Shown: one piece after another, positions 1 through 8,676 of the stretch
Position numbering within the stretch: position 1 is the stretch's first letter
Layout: each line of letters begins with the position of its first letter
Source: JAITVB01 sp031553805
GTDB taxonomy: Bacteria > Bacteroidota > Bacteroidia > Bacteroidales > Rikenellaceae
Assembly: GCA_031553805.1 (NCBI GenBank)
Contig: JAVBLC010000018.1
Coordinates: forward strand, 1-64,000
DNA length: 64,000 nucleotides
Direction of reading: 5' to 3'
The notes under the pieces: model-generated
Told to the model about the DNA's origin: nothing
Database searches by the model: none
What the model saw: the letters and a program-made list of their open reading frames with translations, nothing else
Translations under genes and position numbers: made by a program

Positions 1-84
1 ATTAGTAATGTTTTTAGTCAGCCGGGCCCCTTTTCCTTACCTACCCTCTAAATCTCTATGCGCTCAGTATCGGGGGCCCGTCTC

Positions 85-180
85 TCTAAAGCCTTTTATA
101 AGGCCGAGTAAAGTAAGTCATGCGATACGTAGTATCGCCCAAAAGTTTTTGAGGCACTTTTTACAAAAAGTGCCAGTCGA
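85..180 (+). repeat. Dispersed stem-loop repeat, copy R1
   Basis: The first 222 bases hold no gene that I can support. They carry one copy of a dispersed intergenic element. Stem 1 is GCGATAC (122-128) pairing with GTATCGC (132-138) around a 3-base loop. Stem 2 is GGCACTTTTT (153-162) pairing with AAAAAGTGCC (165-174). The leading block AAGGCCGAGTAAAGTAAGTC recurs almost unchanged next to the 28.8 kb copy, which also has a stem 1 with the same arms on the other strand. The element lies downstream of cinA, between genes, like all other copies. Confidence 0.75.
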
Positions 181-222
181 AGCCTACACAGAACACCTGA
201 CGCTCACTTGCCTCAGGCTGTG

Positions 223-1467
223 TTACCGTGTTTCGTTGAGGTGCAGTCGGAGGAGGTTTATGGCGTTGGCTACGGCTCGTTGGATGTTTTGTTCGCGGAG
301 GTGTCCTAGGTGTAATAGGCTGGAGATTACTCCGTTTGGGGTTGCGAGGGCTATCCAGACGGTTCCGACGGGTTTTTCTTCGCCGCCGCCGGTGGGGCCG
401 GCTACCCCGGAGGTTGCCAGGGCGTAGGTGCTGTGGGTGAGGCGGCGGATGCCGGCGGCCATTTGTTCGACGACGGGTTGGCTGACGGCGCCGTGTTCGA
501 CCAGGTCGCGGGAGGCGACGCCGAGTACGCTGCATTTGATGTCGTTGCTGTAGGCGACTACGCCGCCCAGGAAGTAGGCCGATGCGCCGGACATGGCGGT
601 GAATCGCGCGGCGAGGGTTCCGCCGGTGCACGATTCGGCTACGGAGAGGGTTTCCTTGCGGTCATAGAGTGCTGTAGCGACGGTGGCTTCGAGCGATGTG
701 GGTTCAAGGCCGACCAGGCAGTCGGGAATGATCGTGCGGAGGGCGTCGAATTGCCGGCCCATTTCGGCTTCAGCGGCTTTGCGGTCGGTGTCGTAGGCCG
801 ACAGGCGCAGCCGGATGCCGCCCGGATTGGGCAGGTAGGCGAGTTTCAGCTCACCGGGGAGTGCTGCTTCCCATCCGGAAATGGTGTCGGCCAATACCGA
901 TTCGGGCAGGCCGAAAGTAAGCATTGTCCGGTGAACGACCGAGCGCAGCGTAAAGTGTTCGCACACCAGGGGCACGACCGAGTTCGAAAAGATCGGCTTC
1001 ATCTCGAACGGCACGCCGGGCAGCGAAACGAGTATTTTCCCGTCGCGTTCGAACCACATTCCGGGTGCGGTGCCGTTGGGGTTGGGCAGCACGCGGCAAC
1101 CGTCGGGCACGTCGGCCTGCGACCGGTTCAATTCATTAAACTTTTGGCCGCGGTTGGCGAAGAGGCGCTCGATCATCCGGTAGGTCGGTTCGTGGAACAC
1201 GAGCGACATACCGAAATAATCGGCCAGCGTATGTTTGGTGATGTCGTCCTTGGTGGGCCCGAGCCCGCCGGTGACCAGCACGAGGTCGGCATCGGCCAGT
1301 GCGGCGTCGAAAGCGTCGACGATCGCCTGGCGGTTATCGCTGATCGAGGTGATCCGGGTCACGTGGGCCCCGATGGCGTTGAGTTCCTGGCCCAGCCACG
1401 CCGAGTTGGTGTCGATGACTTGGCCGATGAGGAGCTCATCGCCGATGGTGATGATTTCTACCCGCAT
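223..1467 (-). CDS. cinA: CinA family protein (NMN amidohydrolase / damage-inducible protein A)
   Basis: A 414-residue protein with the two-domain layout of CinA. The N-terminal molybdopterin-binding-like (MoCF) domain shows GDELLIG near residues 9-15 and TGGLGPTKDD near 66-75. The C-terminal CinA domain has AESCTGG near residue 290 and the SGVAGPTGGG loop near 365. In characterised members the C-terminal domain deamidates nicotinamide mononucleotide in pyridine nucleotide salvage, and the N-terminal domain can act as an ADP-ribose pyrophosphatase. I chose the ATG that begins MRVEIITIGDE, because the frame stays open upstream through sequence unlike any CinA. The gene follows pyrD by 68 bases on the same strand and probably shares its transcript. 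The length is normal for the family. Confidence 0.93.
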   Translation of the reverse strand: MRVEIITIGDELLIGQVIDTNSAWLGQELNAIGAHVTRITSISDNRQAIVDAFDAALADADLVLVTGGLGPTKDDITKHTLADYFGMSLVFHEPTYRMIERLFANRGQKFNELNRSQADVPDGCRVLPNPNGTAPGMWFERDGKILVSLPGVPFEMKPIFSNSVVPLVCEHFTLRSVVHRTMLTFGLPESVLADTISGWEAALPGELKLAYLPNPGGIRLRLSAYDTDRKAAEAEMGRQFDALRTIIPDCLVGLEPTSLEATVATALYDRKETLSVAESCTGGTLAARFTAMSGASAYFLGGVVAYSNDIKCSVLGVASRDLVEHGAVSQPVVEQMAAGIRRLTHSTYALATSGVAGPTGGGEEKPVGTVWIALATPNGVISSLLHLGHLREQNIQRAVANAINLLRLHLNETR

Positions 1468-1535
1468 TTTTCGAGATTTTCGATAAGGAGGAACGTGTAA
1501 AACAGCTGAAGCGCGGGGATGCGGGGAACGGACTC

Positions 1536-2594
1536 TCAGGAGCGGATCGCTTCCTGCATCTCGCTTTCGAACCGGATCCGCTTGCAGATCCGCTTGGCAA
1601 ACTTGGGCCCCTCGTAAATGAACCCCGTGTAAAGCTGGATCAGGCAGGCGCCCGCGTCGAGCATCGCCATCGCGTCTTCTTCGGTCATGATGCCGCCCAC
1701 GCCGATGATCGGAAAACAACCTCCGGTCTTGTCGTGGATATAGCGCACCATTTCGATCGAGCGCTTGGTGAGCGGTGCACCACTGAGTCCTCCGCGGCCG
1801 ATGGCGCGGATGATCTTCTTTTCGCTCTTCAGTCCGTCGCGGCTGACGGTGGTGTTGGTCGCCACGATGCCGTCGATCTTGCACTCCTTCATCACGGCGA
1901 TCGTATTGTCGATCTGCTCGGTGGTCAGGTCGGGCGAGATCTTCAGCAGGATGGGGCGGTATTGGTTTTGTCCGCGGCGGAATTCGAGTACCGGGGTCAG
2001 GATTTCCTTCAATGATTTTTCTTCCTGCAACTCGCTCAGGTTGGCTACGTTGGGACAGCTGACGTTGATCACGAAATAGTCGACGTGGTCATACAGCCGG
2101 CGGAAAGAACGCAGGTAGTCGGCCGGTGCGGCATCGTTGGGCGTAGCGGTGTTTTTGCCGAGGTTGCCGCCGACGATGATGCGGCGGTCGCGGTTGCGCA
2201 GGCGTTTGACCGCCTCTTCGACCCCGTCGTTGTTAAATCCCCTGCGGTTGATGATCGCCCCGTCTTTGACCAGGCGGAACAGGCGCGGTTTGGGGTTGCC
2301 CGGCTGGGGCAGCGGGGTGACGGTGCCGATCTCGACGAAACCGAAGCCGAGGCAGGAAATTTCGCGGTAAACTTCGGCGTTTTTGTCAAACCCGGCAGCC
2401 AAACCCACCGGATTGGGGAATTTGAGTCCGAACACCTCGCGTTCGAGCGACGGGTGGTGTACCGTGCACGTGGTGCGCAGCAGCGCTTTTCCGCCGGGGA
2501 TACAACCCAATATCCTCAATCCGAGCACGGTCACGCGATGGATCGTTTCGGGCGAAAGGAGGAAGAGGATCGGACGGATAATCTGTTTGTACAT
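1536..2594 (-). CDS. pyrD: Dihydroorotate dehydrogenase (quinone), class 2
   Basis: A 352-residue dihydroorotate dehydrogenase, which oxidises dihydroorotate to orotate in pyrimidine synthesis. The class 2 N-terminal helical extension (residues 1-30, which docks on the inner membrane and takes quinone) is present. FMN-site motifs follow: GLAAGFDKN near 64-72, a GG pair near 142, and IGVGGI near the C-terminus. One oddity: at the catalytic-base position, where class 2 enzymes have Ser (NxSSPN), this protein reads NVSCPN, so Cys180 takes that place as in class 1 enzymes. A minus-strand promoter box lies 27 bases upstream of the start. cinA follows. Identity is secure from the motifs. The effect of Cys180 is inference. 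Confidence 0.95.
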   Translation of the reverse strand: MYKQIIRPILFLLSPETIHRVTVLGLRILGCIPGGKALLRTTCTVHHPSLEREVFGLKFPNPVGLAAGFDKNAEVYREISCLGFGFVEIGTVTPLPQPGNPKPRLFRLVKDGAIINRRGFNNDGVEEAVKRLRNRDRRIIVGGNLGKNTATPNDAAPADYLRSFRRLYDHVDYFVINVSCPNVANLSELQEEKSLKEILTPVLEFRRGQNQYRPILLKISPDLTTEQIDNTIAVMKECKIDGIVATNTTVSRDGLKSEKKIIRAIGRGGLSGAPLTKRSIEMVRYIHDKTGGCFPIIGVGGIMTEEDAMAMLDAGACLIQLYTGFIYEGPKFAKRICKRIRFESEMQEAIRS

Positions 2595-2620
2595 AACTAT
2601 CTCACACTAATATCGAAAGG

Positions 2621-2628
2621 CAAAGGTA
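2621..2628 (-). promoter_or_regulatory. Bacteroidetes -7 box upstream of pyrD
   Basis: CAAAGGTA on the plus strand is TACCTTTG on the minus strand, which matches TAnnTTTG. It lies 27 bases upstream of the pyrD ATG. Confidence 0.6.
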
Positions 2629-2669
2629 TAACAAATTTGGATAATCTGTGTGAACAGCCGTCGTTTACG

Positions 2670-3704
2670 CTAAAAATACTCTTCGCGCAGGCGGTAGCTG
2701 TTGCGCAGGTCTTCGAAAGCGTCGGGGGCGGCACGCAGGGCGCGGTCGTCGGCCGCGATGTCATAATAGTTGCCGATCGTGGTGCAGAGCGTTTTCCATG
2801 AGATAGGCAAACCTGCTGTTTGTGGCGTGACGTGGGGCGGATACCAATTGGCCAGCGGCAGGCCGAAGTGTGTGGCCAGCGACCGCACGGCCATGGCCGA
2901 TGCGTTGGCCTTGCCTTGCACCGAATATCCGGCGATGTGGGCCGTGGCGAGCATGGCTTTTTCGAGCAGGCGGCGGTCGATTGCCGGTTCGTTTTCCCAC
3001 ACGTCGAGCACCGCCGCCGATATTTTTTCGGAATCAATAGCCTCCAATAGCGCTGCGGTTTTAATGACTTCGCCCCGCGAGGTGTTTAGAATTACGGTGC
3101 CGGTATGTGCCTTTTCGAAAAAGGGGGTGTCGGCCAGATGAAACGTCCGGTCGATGCCTTCGTGTTGCAGCGGAACGTGGAAAGTGGCGATGTCGGCTAC
3201 GGCCAGCAATTCGTCGAGCGTCACGAAGTCCAGCCCTTGTTCGGCCCGCATCCGCGGCGGGTCGCAGCACACGACCCGGAATCCGAGCCCGCGTGCCATC
3301 TCGGCGACGATCGCCCCGACGTGGCCCACGCCCACCACCCCGAGCGTCCGCTGGGCGGGCGTCCATCCCTGGCGGCGGCTGAGCCAGACGAGCGCGGCGG
3401 CGACGTACTGCATTACCGCCCGGGCATTGCTTCCGGCGGCTGAACTCCATCCGATCCCGGCCCGTGTGCAATGCGCCCGGTCGATGTGGTCGAACCCGAT
3501 GGTGGCCGTGGCGATGAACTCCACCCGGCTCCCGTCGAGCAGCCCGCCGTCGCACCGGGTGCGGGTGCGGATCAGTAATGCCGAAGCGTCGCGCACCACG
3601 GTGCGCGTAATCTCCCCCGCCGGCAGGTAGCGTACTTCGAACCACGGCTCGAAGACCCCCTCCAGATAAGGAATGTCGCGGTCTATGACGATTGTTTTTT
3701 TCAT
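2670..3704 (-). CDS. pdxB: Erythronate-4-phosphate dehydrogenase
   Basis: A 344-residue D-2-hydroxyacid dehydrogenase of the PdxB type. It oxidises 4-phosphoerythronate in the DXP-dependent route to pyridoxal phosphate. The NAD-binding Rossmann motif is GVGHVG at residues 125-130. The catalytic set looks complete: Arg in NTSRGE near 210, Glu in WENEP near 237, and His256 in AHIAGYS, which is the PdxB-specific form of this loop. A C-terminal extension of about 80 residues after the His matches the PdxB dimerisation domain. No other pyridoxine genes are nearby. It stands upstream of pyrD on the same strand, 75 bases away, and pyrD has its own promoter box in that gap. Confidence 0.93.
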   Translation of the reverse strand: MKKTIVIDRDIPYLEGVFEPWFEVRYLPAGEITRTVVRDASALLIRTRTRCDGGLLDGSRVEFIATATIGFDHIDRAHCTRAGIGWSSAAGSNARAVMQYVAAALVWLSRRQGWTPAQRTLGVVGVGHVGAIVAEMARGLGFRVVCCDPPRMRAEQGLDFVTLDELLAVADIATFHVPLQHEGIDRTFHLADTPFFEKAHTGTVILNTSRGEVIKTAALLEAIDSEKISAAVLDVWENEPAIDRRLLEKAMLATAHIAGYSVQGKANASAMAVRSLATHFGLPLANWYPPHVTPQTAGLPISWKTLCTTIGNYYDIAADDRALRAAPDAFEDLRNSYRLREEYF

Positions 3705-3950
3705 CCTGTTGCGCCGGCAAGGTACGGTTTATCCGTTTTTTCTACAAGCCGGAAATGGAGTGAAATTTGTTACATCACCGATTAATCGCTAATTTTGTGC
3801 CGTATTTCCGGCGTCCCGTTTGTCCGGGATGTGTAAATTGCCGGTTTTTAATAAAAATTCATTTATTAACGGCATTTGCAAAAACTTTTTGCATCATTTA
3901 TTCACGTTTTTGTTGTATTTTCTCCGAAAAGGAGTACTTTTAGAGCGTTT

Positions 3951-4406
3951 ATGGCCGATTACAAAAACATCGAGATCAAGAACCGCCGGGCCTCGTTCGA
4001 CTACGAGATCCTCGACACCTGGGTGGCCGGAATCGTCCTCACCGGGACCGAGATCAAGTCGTTGCGTCTGGGCAAGGCTTCGCTGGTCGACTGTTACTGC
4101 TACTTCCACGCGGGAGAGCTTTTCGTAAGGGGCTTGAACATTTCCGAGTACTACTGGGGAACGTACAACAACCACCAACCCAAACGCGACCGCAAACTGC
4201 TGCTCCAACGCAAAGAGCTGCGCAAACTCGAACGCGCGCTGCAAGACAAGGGGGTGACCCTCGTCGGGCTCAAGCTCTTTATTAACGAGCGGGGACTGGC
4301 CAAGATCGTGATCGGTCTGGCCCGGGGTCGTAAAAACTACGACAAACGTGAATACATCAAGGACAAAGACACCAAACGCGAACTGGACCGGGTTATGAAG
4401 AGGTAG
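3951..4406 (+). CDS. smpB: SsrA-binding protein SmpB
   Basis: A 151-residue SmpB, which binds tmRNA and brings it to stalled ribosomes for trans-translation. It has the family hallmarks: an N-terminal NRRASFDYEI segment, the TGTEIKSLR core, and the basic C-terminal tail with ARGRKNYDKREYIKDKD. I chose the ATG beginning MADYKNIEIKN. The frame is open upstream, but the added 25 residues are unlike SmpB, and GGAG lies 17 bases before this ATG. The tmRNA gene is not in this window. A TonB-dependent receptor frame begins 16 bases after the stop codon. Confidence 0.96.
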   Translation: MADYKNIEIKNRRASFDYEILDTWVAGIVLTGTEIKSLRLGKASLVDCYCYFHAGELFVRGLNISEYYWGTYNNHQPKRDRKLLLQRKELRKLERALQDKGVTLVGLKLFINERGLAKIVIGLARGRKNYDKREYIKDKDTKRELDRVMKR

Positions 4407-4422
4407 CTGCCCGGCCCTCCTC

Positions 4423-6951
4423 TTGCTTGCGTTTTTCGTTGCGACATCGCCGCTCTCAGCACAAGAGGGCAGTGACACGTTGCGTGTTGTCCGGCCGCTC
4501 GAAGGATCGATCGCCCCGTCAGTATACGAAGCGCTGCAGGGGAAGCTGGTCGACCCTGTCTATGATCCGCTTCGCCCTGTGACAAGTGAAACTTCAGATG
4601 AAGTCGAACAGCTGACCGAGGAAAATTTCTTCGATTACTTCACCGTGTCGGCCGTCAGCGCGTGGCAGAACCCTATCGAGCGCCTGTCGCGCAACCTGAT
4701 CTTTATGCGTTACCGCCCGCGGGGCTACGATAACCGCTTCAACCGGCTGACAGTCAACGGCGCCGATCTGGGCGACTTGTCTGAAGGCTATTTCTATTGG
4801 AAACTTATTTCCGGTGCGCGTGGTGTTTTCTACAGCGACGACCCGCGTGTGGCGGGTTGGGGGGCGATCGGCCAGAGTGACCGCATCGAAACCGCCCCGG
4901 GTGCCACGCCTTCGTCCGGAAAACTGCTCTATGCCCACGCGAACCGCATCTACGCAAACCGCGTAGCGGCCAGCGGCCTCTACAATCCGGGAAAAGGAAC
5001 TTCGTTTTCGATAGCCGCCGACCGCCGCTGGGGCGAAGACGGTTTTTCAGAGGGGTTGTTTACGGATTTGACCGCCTTGAGCGCAAACTTCGAATTTTCG
5101 GGCCGGGGGCATAGTTTGAACCTATTCTATACGGGTACTTTCGGCGAGCAGGGCGTGCGCTCGGCCGCCACGCAGGAAGTGTTCGACCTGGCGGGCAGCC
5201 CGTGGTACAACGCGAATTGGGGCGAGCAGGACGGCCGGATGCGCAACGCCAAAGTGCGCAGCTACGGGCAAAACCTGGCCGTGGCGTCGTATCGCTTCGA
5301 TGCTTCGGAACAATTGCAATTCCGGGCGACGGCGGCTTACCTTTTCGGCCCGACGGCGACCAGCTACCTCACCTGGTACGATGCGCCGACCGCGTATCCC
5401 GATTATTACCGCTACCTGCCGTCGTTCTTCGGTAACCCGGCCGTGGCCGACCCGTTGCGCGAGGCGTGGGCGGGGGGCGACCTGCGGGTGACGCAGATCG
5501 ACTGGGCGCGGATTTACGAAACCAACGCGCTGGCCGCTGCGGGTGGCGACGCTCGTTCGCACTACATCCTGCGCGAAATGGTGTCCGATAAGGGCAATTT
5601 GCAAGGCTCGGCCGCCGTCACCTATCGCCCTGACCGCAACTGGACGCTCGACGCCGGGGCCGAGGTGCGCCTCGACCGTTCGGATAATTTTTCGCGCGTG
5701 GCTGATTTGCTTGGTGGAACATATTGGACTGACATCGACCAATACCTGATCGACGACGATTATTACGCCGACCAGATCGAGAACGACCTGCGCCACCCCG
5801 GCCGCCGGGTAGGCGAGGGCGACCGTTTCGGGTACAACTACCTGATGCACGCCCGGGCGACCAGCGGCTGGGCCCGGATCGCATACAACAGCCGCGGGTG
5901 GAGCGGGTGGCTGAGCGCCGAAGCGGGCAGCACCGCTTATCAGCGTGACGGCCAATATGAAGAGGAAACGTTTCCCGGCGCGGCTTCCTATGGGAAATCG
6001 GGAAAATACACTTTCCAGACCTGGGGTGCGCAACTTTCCGTGGCCCGCAATTTTTCGCTGAACCACCAACTCGGGTTGCGTGTGTCGGGGGCCAGCGTCG
6101 CCCCGCTGGTCGAGGATCTTTTCGTGGCGCCGATGTACCGCAACGCCGTCGCCCCGCAGGTGAAACAAACCCAGGTGGCGGGCGGCGAGCTTTTCTATAG
6201 TTATGTCGTGCCGCACCTGATCGTCAAGGCCAATGCCTATGCTACTCTCTTCCGTGACGGGAGCGACATCACGAGTTATTACGACGACCTGAAATCGGTC
6301 TACGCCAATCTCATCATGACCGGCATCGAGAAACTCCACGCCGGGGTCGAGGCGGGGGTCGATTGGGCAACGACGAACAAACTTACGCTGACCGCCGCCG
6401 TGGAGTTGAACCGCTACACCTACGAATCGGACCCGCGGGTCACCCTGCTGGCCGACCGCGACGGGGCGGTGATCGTCGAGGACGCCCCGGCATTGCTCAA
6501 GGGATTTTATCTTTCCAGCACGCCGCAGCAGGCCGGGTTGGTGCAGGCGCGTTACACCCTGCCGGGGTGGTGGTATGTGACGGGATCGGTCAACTATGCG
6601 GGCGGCAATTACGTATGGATCAGTCCCGTGCGCCGTATGACCCGCACGCTCGACCGCACCGGGTCGCCCGAAGCGGCCGCCGCCTGCCTGGCCCAGGAAA
6701 AGCTCAACGATGCCGTCACCTTGAACCTGATGGTGAGTAAAAACTTTCGACTGCGTAACGGCAGTCAGATCGGGATTTGGATCAACGTCGAGAATTTGTT
6801 GAATAACGAAAACATCCGCACGAGCGGCTACGAGCAAATGCGTTTTTCGAAAAGCACCGCTGCTGCTGGCTCCACGTTAATGCCTTTCCGGTCGAAATAT
6901 TATTATGCTTACGGAACGAATTACTATGCGTCGATCTCCTATACGTTTTAG
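4423..6951 (+). CDS. TonB-dependent receptor-like outer membrane protein
   Basis: A protein of about 840 residues with the look of a TonB-dependent outer membrane beta-barrel. It has a hydrophobic leader ending LSAQ, a plug-like segment with VNGADLGDLSEGYFYW near residues 110-125, long alternating aromatic strands, and a terminal ISYTF whose last residue is Phe. The start is a problem. The nearest in-frame stop is at 4396 and no ATG or GTG follows it, so translation would have to begin at the TTG at 4423, giving a short leader without a basic N-terminus. Two DUF5689 lipoprotein genes follow with overlapping ends, so the three probably act together at the outer membrane. The substrate is unknown. 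I see no CarboxypepD-like SusC extension. Confidence 0.8.
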   Translation: MLAFFVATSPLSAQEGSDTLRVVRPLEGSIAPSVYEALQGKLVDPVYDPLRPVTSETSDEVEQLTEENFFDYFTVSAVSAWQNPIERLSRNLIFMRYRPRGYDNRFNRLTVNGADLGDLSEGYFYWKLISGARGVFYSDDPRVAGWGAIGQSDRIETAPGATPSSGKLLYAHANRIYANRVAASGLYNPGKGTSFSIAADRRWGEDGFSEGLFTDLTALSANFEFSGRGHSLNLFYTGTFGEQGVRSAATQEVFDLAGSPWYNANWGEQDGRMRNAKVRSYGQNLAVASYRFDASEQLQFRATAAYLFGPTATSYLTWYDAPTAYPDYYRYLPSFFGNPAVADPLREAWAGGDLRVTQIDWARIYETNALAAAGGDARSHYILREMVSDKGNLQGSAAVTYRPDRNWTLDAGAEVRLDRSDNFSRVADLLGGTYWTDIDQYLIDDDYYADQIENDLRHPGRRVGEGDRFGYNYLMHARATSGWARIAYNSRGWSGWLSAEAGSTAYQRDGQYEEETFPGAASYGKSGKYTFQTWGAQLSVARNFSLNHQLGLRVSGASVAPLVEDLFVAPMYRNAVAPQVKQTQVAGGELFYSYVVPHLIVKANAYATLFRDGSDITSYYDDLKSVYANLIMTGIEKLHAGVEAGVDWATTNKLTLTAAVELNRYTYESDPRVTLLADRDGAVIVEDAPALLKGFYLSSTPQQAGLVQARYTLPGWWYVTGSVNYAGGNYVWISPVRRMTRTLDRTGSPEAAAACLAQEKLNDAVTLNLMVSKNFRLRNGSQIGIWINVENLLNNENIRTSGYEQMRFSKSTAAAGSTLMPFRSKYYYAYGTNYYASISYTF

Positions 6952-7750
6952 CCGGCGGATGTTTCTCGCGGCGGTGGCGGCGGTCTGGTTTTCGGGCTGT
7001 GGCTACAACGATTTCTCGGACGTTAGCCCCGCCTTGCCCGACCAGGCACTTCCGGCAGGCAACATCACCGTGGCCGAGCTCAAGGAATTTTATTTGAACG
7101 GCGGCGTGACGACCTTTACCCGCGACTACCATCTCACGGGCACCGTCACCACGAGCGACGCGACGGGCAACTTTTACCGTACGCTTTTCCTGCAGGACGC
7201 CACCGGAGCGGTCGAGGTCAAGATGGGCCTTTTTGAGTTGCACACGCTGTATTCTCCCGGCCGCAAACTGTCGGTCACGCTCACGGGGATGACCCTCGGC
7301 CGCGACGCGGGTGTGTACCAGCTTGGGCTGAAAGGGTTGAAATCGAGCGGTTACGAGGTTGATTACCTGGGACATCAGACGGTTGTCGATCGTTTTCTGA
7401 CCCGCGGGCAACCCGGCACCCGTCCGGCTTCGCGCACGATGCAAATTTCGGCCCTGACCGACGACATGACCGGGATGCTGATCCGCGTCAACAACCTGAC
7501 CCTCACGGGTGGCGGCGAGGAAACGTGGGCCTACACCGCCGAACTTTCTTATAACGGCACCCCGCTCGCCAAGGACGTCACCGCCACCGATCAGGCTGGA
7601 CGCACGATCCTCATTTACACGAGCGGCTACGCCGATTTTGCCGGAGAACGCCTGCCGACGGGCCTGATTGACGTGACGGGCATATTATTGAAAACAGGGA
7701 GCCGTTACCGGCTGAAAATAAACGACCTAAGCGATGTGTCCATGCATTAA
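6926..7750 (+). CDS. DUF5689 lipoprotein, first copy
   Basis: A 274-residue lipoprotein from the ATG beginning MRRSPIRF. A basic N-terminus and hydrophobic core run into the lipobox FSGC, with the modified Cys at residue 25. The body matches the DUF5689 pattern: a start like ITVAELKEFY, a strand LTGTVTTSDATGNFYRTLFL, then QDATGAVEVKM. This domain looks like an OB-type beta fold and occurs in Bacteroidetes surface proteins. Its function is not established. The start overlaps the receptor gene by 26 bases, and the next gene overlaps its end by 17, which suggests translational coupling. Another ATG at 6959 would avoid the first overlap but would lose the charged leader. Confidence 0.82.
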   Translation: MRRSPIRFSRRMFLAAVAAVWFSGCGYNDFSDVSPALPDQALPAGNITVAELKEFYLNGGVTTFTRDYHLTGTVTTSDATGNFYRTLFLQDATGAVEVKMGLFELHTLYSPGRKLSVTLTGMTLGRDAGVYQLGLKGLKSSGYEVDYLGHQTVVDRFLTRGQPGTRPASRTMQISALTDDMTGMLIRVNNLTLTGGGEETWAYTAELSYNGTPLAKDVTATDQAGRTILIYTSGYADFAGERLPTGLIDVTGILLKTGSRYRLKINDLSDVSMH

Positions 7751-8528
7751 ACGCCTGTTGCCTGTGGCGGCCGGGCTGCTCCTGCTGCTGGGTGCGGCCG
7801 GGTGTTCGCGTGCCCGCGACAACTACAAACCCGAGGGCGACGGCGAGGCCATCTCGATCCAATACCTGAAAACGCTGTACAAAAATTACCCGTTGCCCAT
7901 CACCCGCGACCTGGCCCTGGCCGGAACCGTGGTCAGCAACGACCGGTACGGAAACTTTTCGTATTCCCTTGTCATCGAGGATGAAACCGGCGGTATCGAA
8001 ATAAAGATCAGTAAACGCGACCTGTTCCGGGATTTCCCGATGGGCCAGCGGGTGGTGATCCGGTGTGCCGGACTGGTGCTGGGCACCTACGGCGGGTCGT
8101 TTCAACTCGGGTTGGCTTCGGACGATTCGCGCTACGAGGTGGGGCTGATCCCGTCGTCGCTGCTGGCCGAGCATATCGTTAAGTCTGAAAAAGAGCCTGT
8201 CGAGCCGACACCTACCCGCCTCGCTCCGGAGCAGATATCGGAACGATATGTCGATTGCTGGGTGCTGCTCGAAAATGTGCAATTCGCCGCGTCGGAACTC
8301 GGCCTTATGTGGGGCGAGGCCACGGGCTACGCCCGGCGCACGCTCCAGTGGTGCAGCGGCGAGAGCATGACCGTCGAAACGTCGCCCGACGCGCTGTTCA
8401 TAGACACGCCGCTGCCCGCCGGACGGGGCTCAATTGCCGGCGTCTTGCGGAAATTCAACAAGAGCTATTCGCTCGTGATGCTCAACGAGTCTTATCAGTC
8501 GATGCGCTTGTCCCGTTGCGGGGAGTGA
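7734..8528 (+). CDS. DUF5689 lipoprotein, second copy
   Basis: A 264-residue lipoprotein that begins MCPCIKRLLP and reaches a lipobox ending AAGC, with Cys24 as the likely lipid anchor. It repeats the DUF5689 pattern of its upstream neighbour: a YLKTLYKNY start, the strand LALAGTVVSNDRYGNFSYSL, then a DETGGIEIKI segment. The two copies are clearly related but diverged in sequence, so the duplication is old. A second half, from about residue 150, repeats the beta-rich layout with less similarity. The gene overlaps the previous stop and ends the receptor operon. Function is unknown. A surface partner of the receptor is inference from context. Confidence 0.82.
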   Translation: MCPCIKRLLPVAAGLLLLLGAAGCSRARDNYKPEGDGEAISIQYLKTLYKNYPLPITRDLALAGTVVSNDRYGNFSYSLVIEDETGGIEIKISKRDLFRDFPMGQRVVIRCAGLVLGTYGGSFQLGLASDDSRYEVGLIPSSLLAEHIVKSEKEPVEPTPTRLAPEQISERYVDCWVLLENVQFAASELGLMWGEATGYARRTLQWCSGESMTVETSPDALFIDTPLPAGRGSIAGVLRKFNKSYSLVMLNESYQSMRLSRCGE

Positions 8529-8591
8529 CGAAGCGGTCGTACGATCCACATTCTTTTCCGGGTTTTCAATTCTGAATCACTCTGTTTTTTA

Positions 8592-8637
8592 TATCTTTGT
8601 GAGAGTTAAACCAAAGACTCCGAGTGTCGGGAGGCAC
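8592..8637 (+). promoter_or_regulatory. Promoter plus conserved leader hairpin, copy 1
   Basis: TATCTTTG at 8592-8599 is a -7 box. After a 24-base gap comes a hairpin, GTGTC (8624-8628), loop GGGA, GGCAC (8633-8637), inside the block CCGAGTGTCGGGAGGCACC. The same module, with nearly the same spacing, precedes the genes at 27342 and 32094. It lies 40 bases before the pectinesterase start. Confidence 0.55.
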
Positions 8638-8676
8638 CCGGAAGGGGCACTTTGTGGAAATCGATCTATGCCGATT

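Noticed and set aside
1468..1884. Upstream extension of the cinA frame
   Set aside because: It lies in pyrD and its intergenic region in another frame, is Arg/His-rich without a domain, and the family starts at MRVEIITIGDE.
5122..6837. 571-residue minus-strand frame opposite the TonB-dependent receptor
   Set aside because: Antisense shadow. The plus-strand frame has signal, barrel strands and terminal Phe, while this one has no domain.
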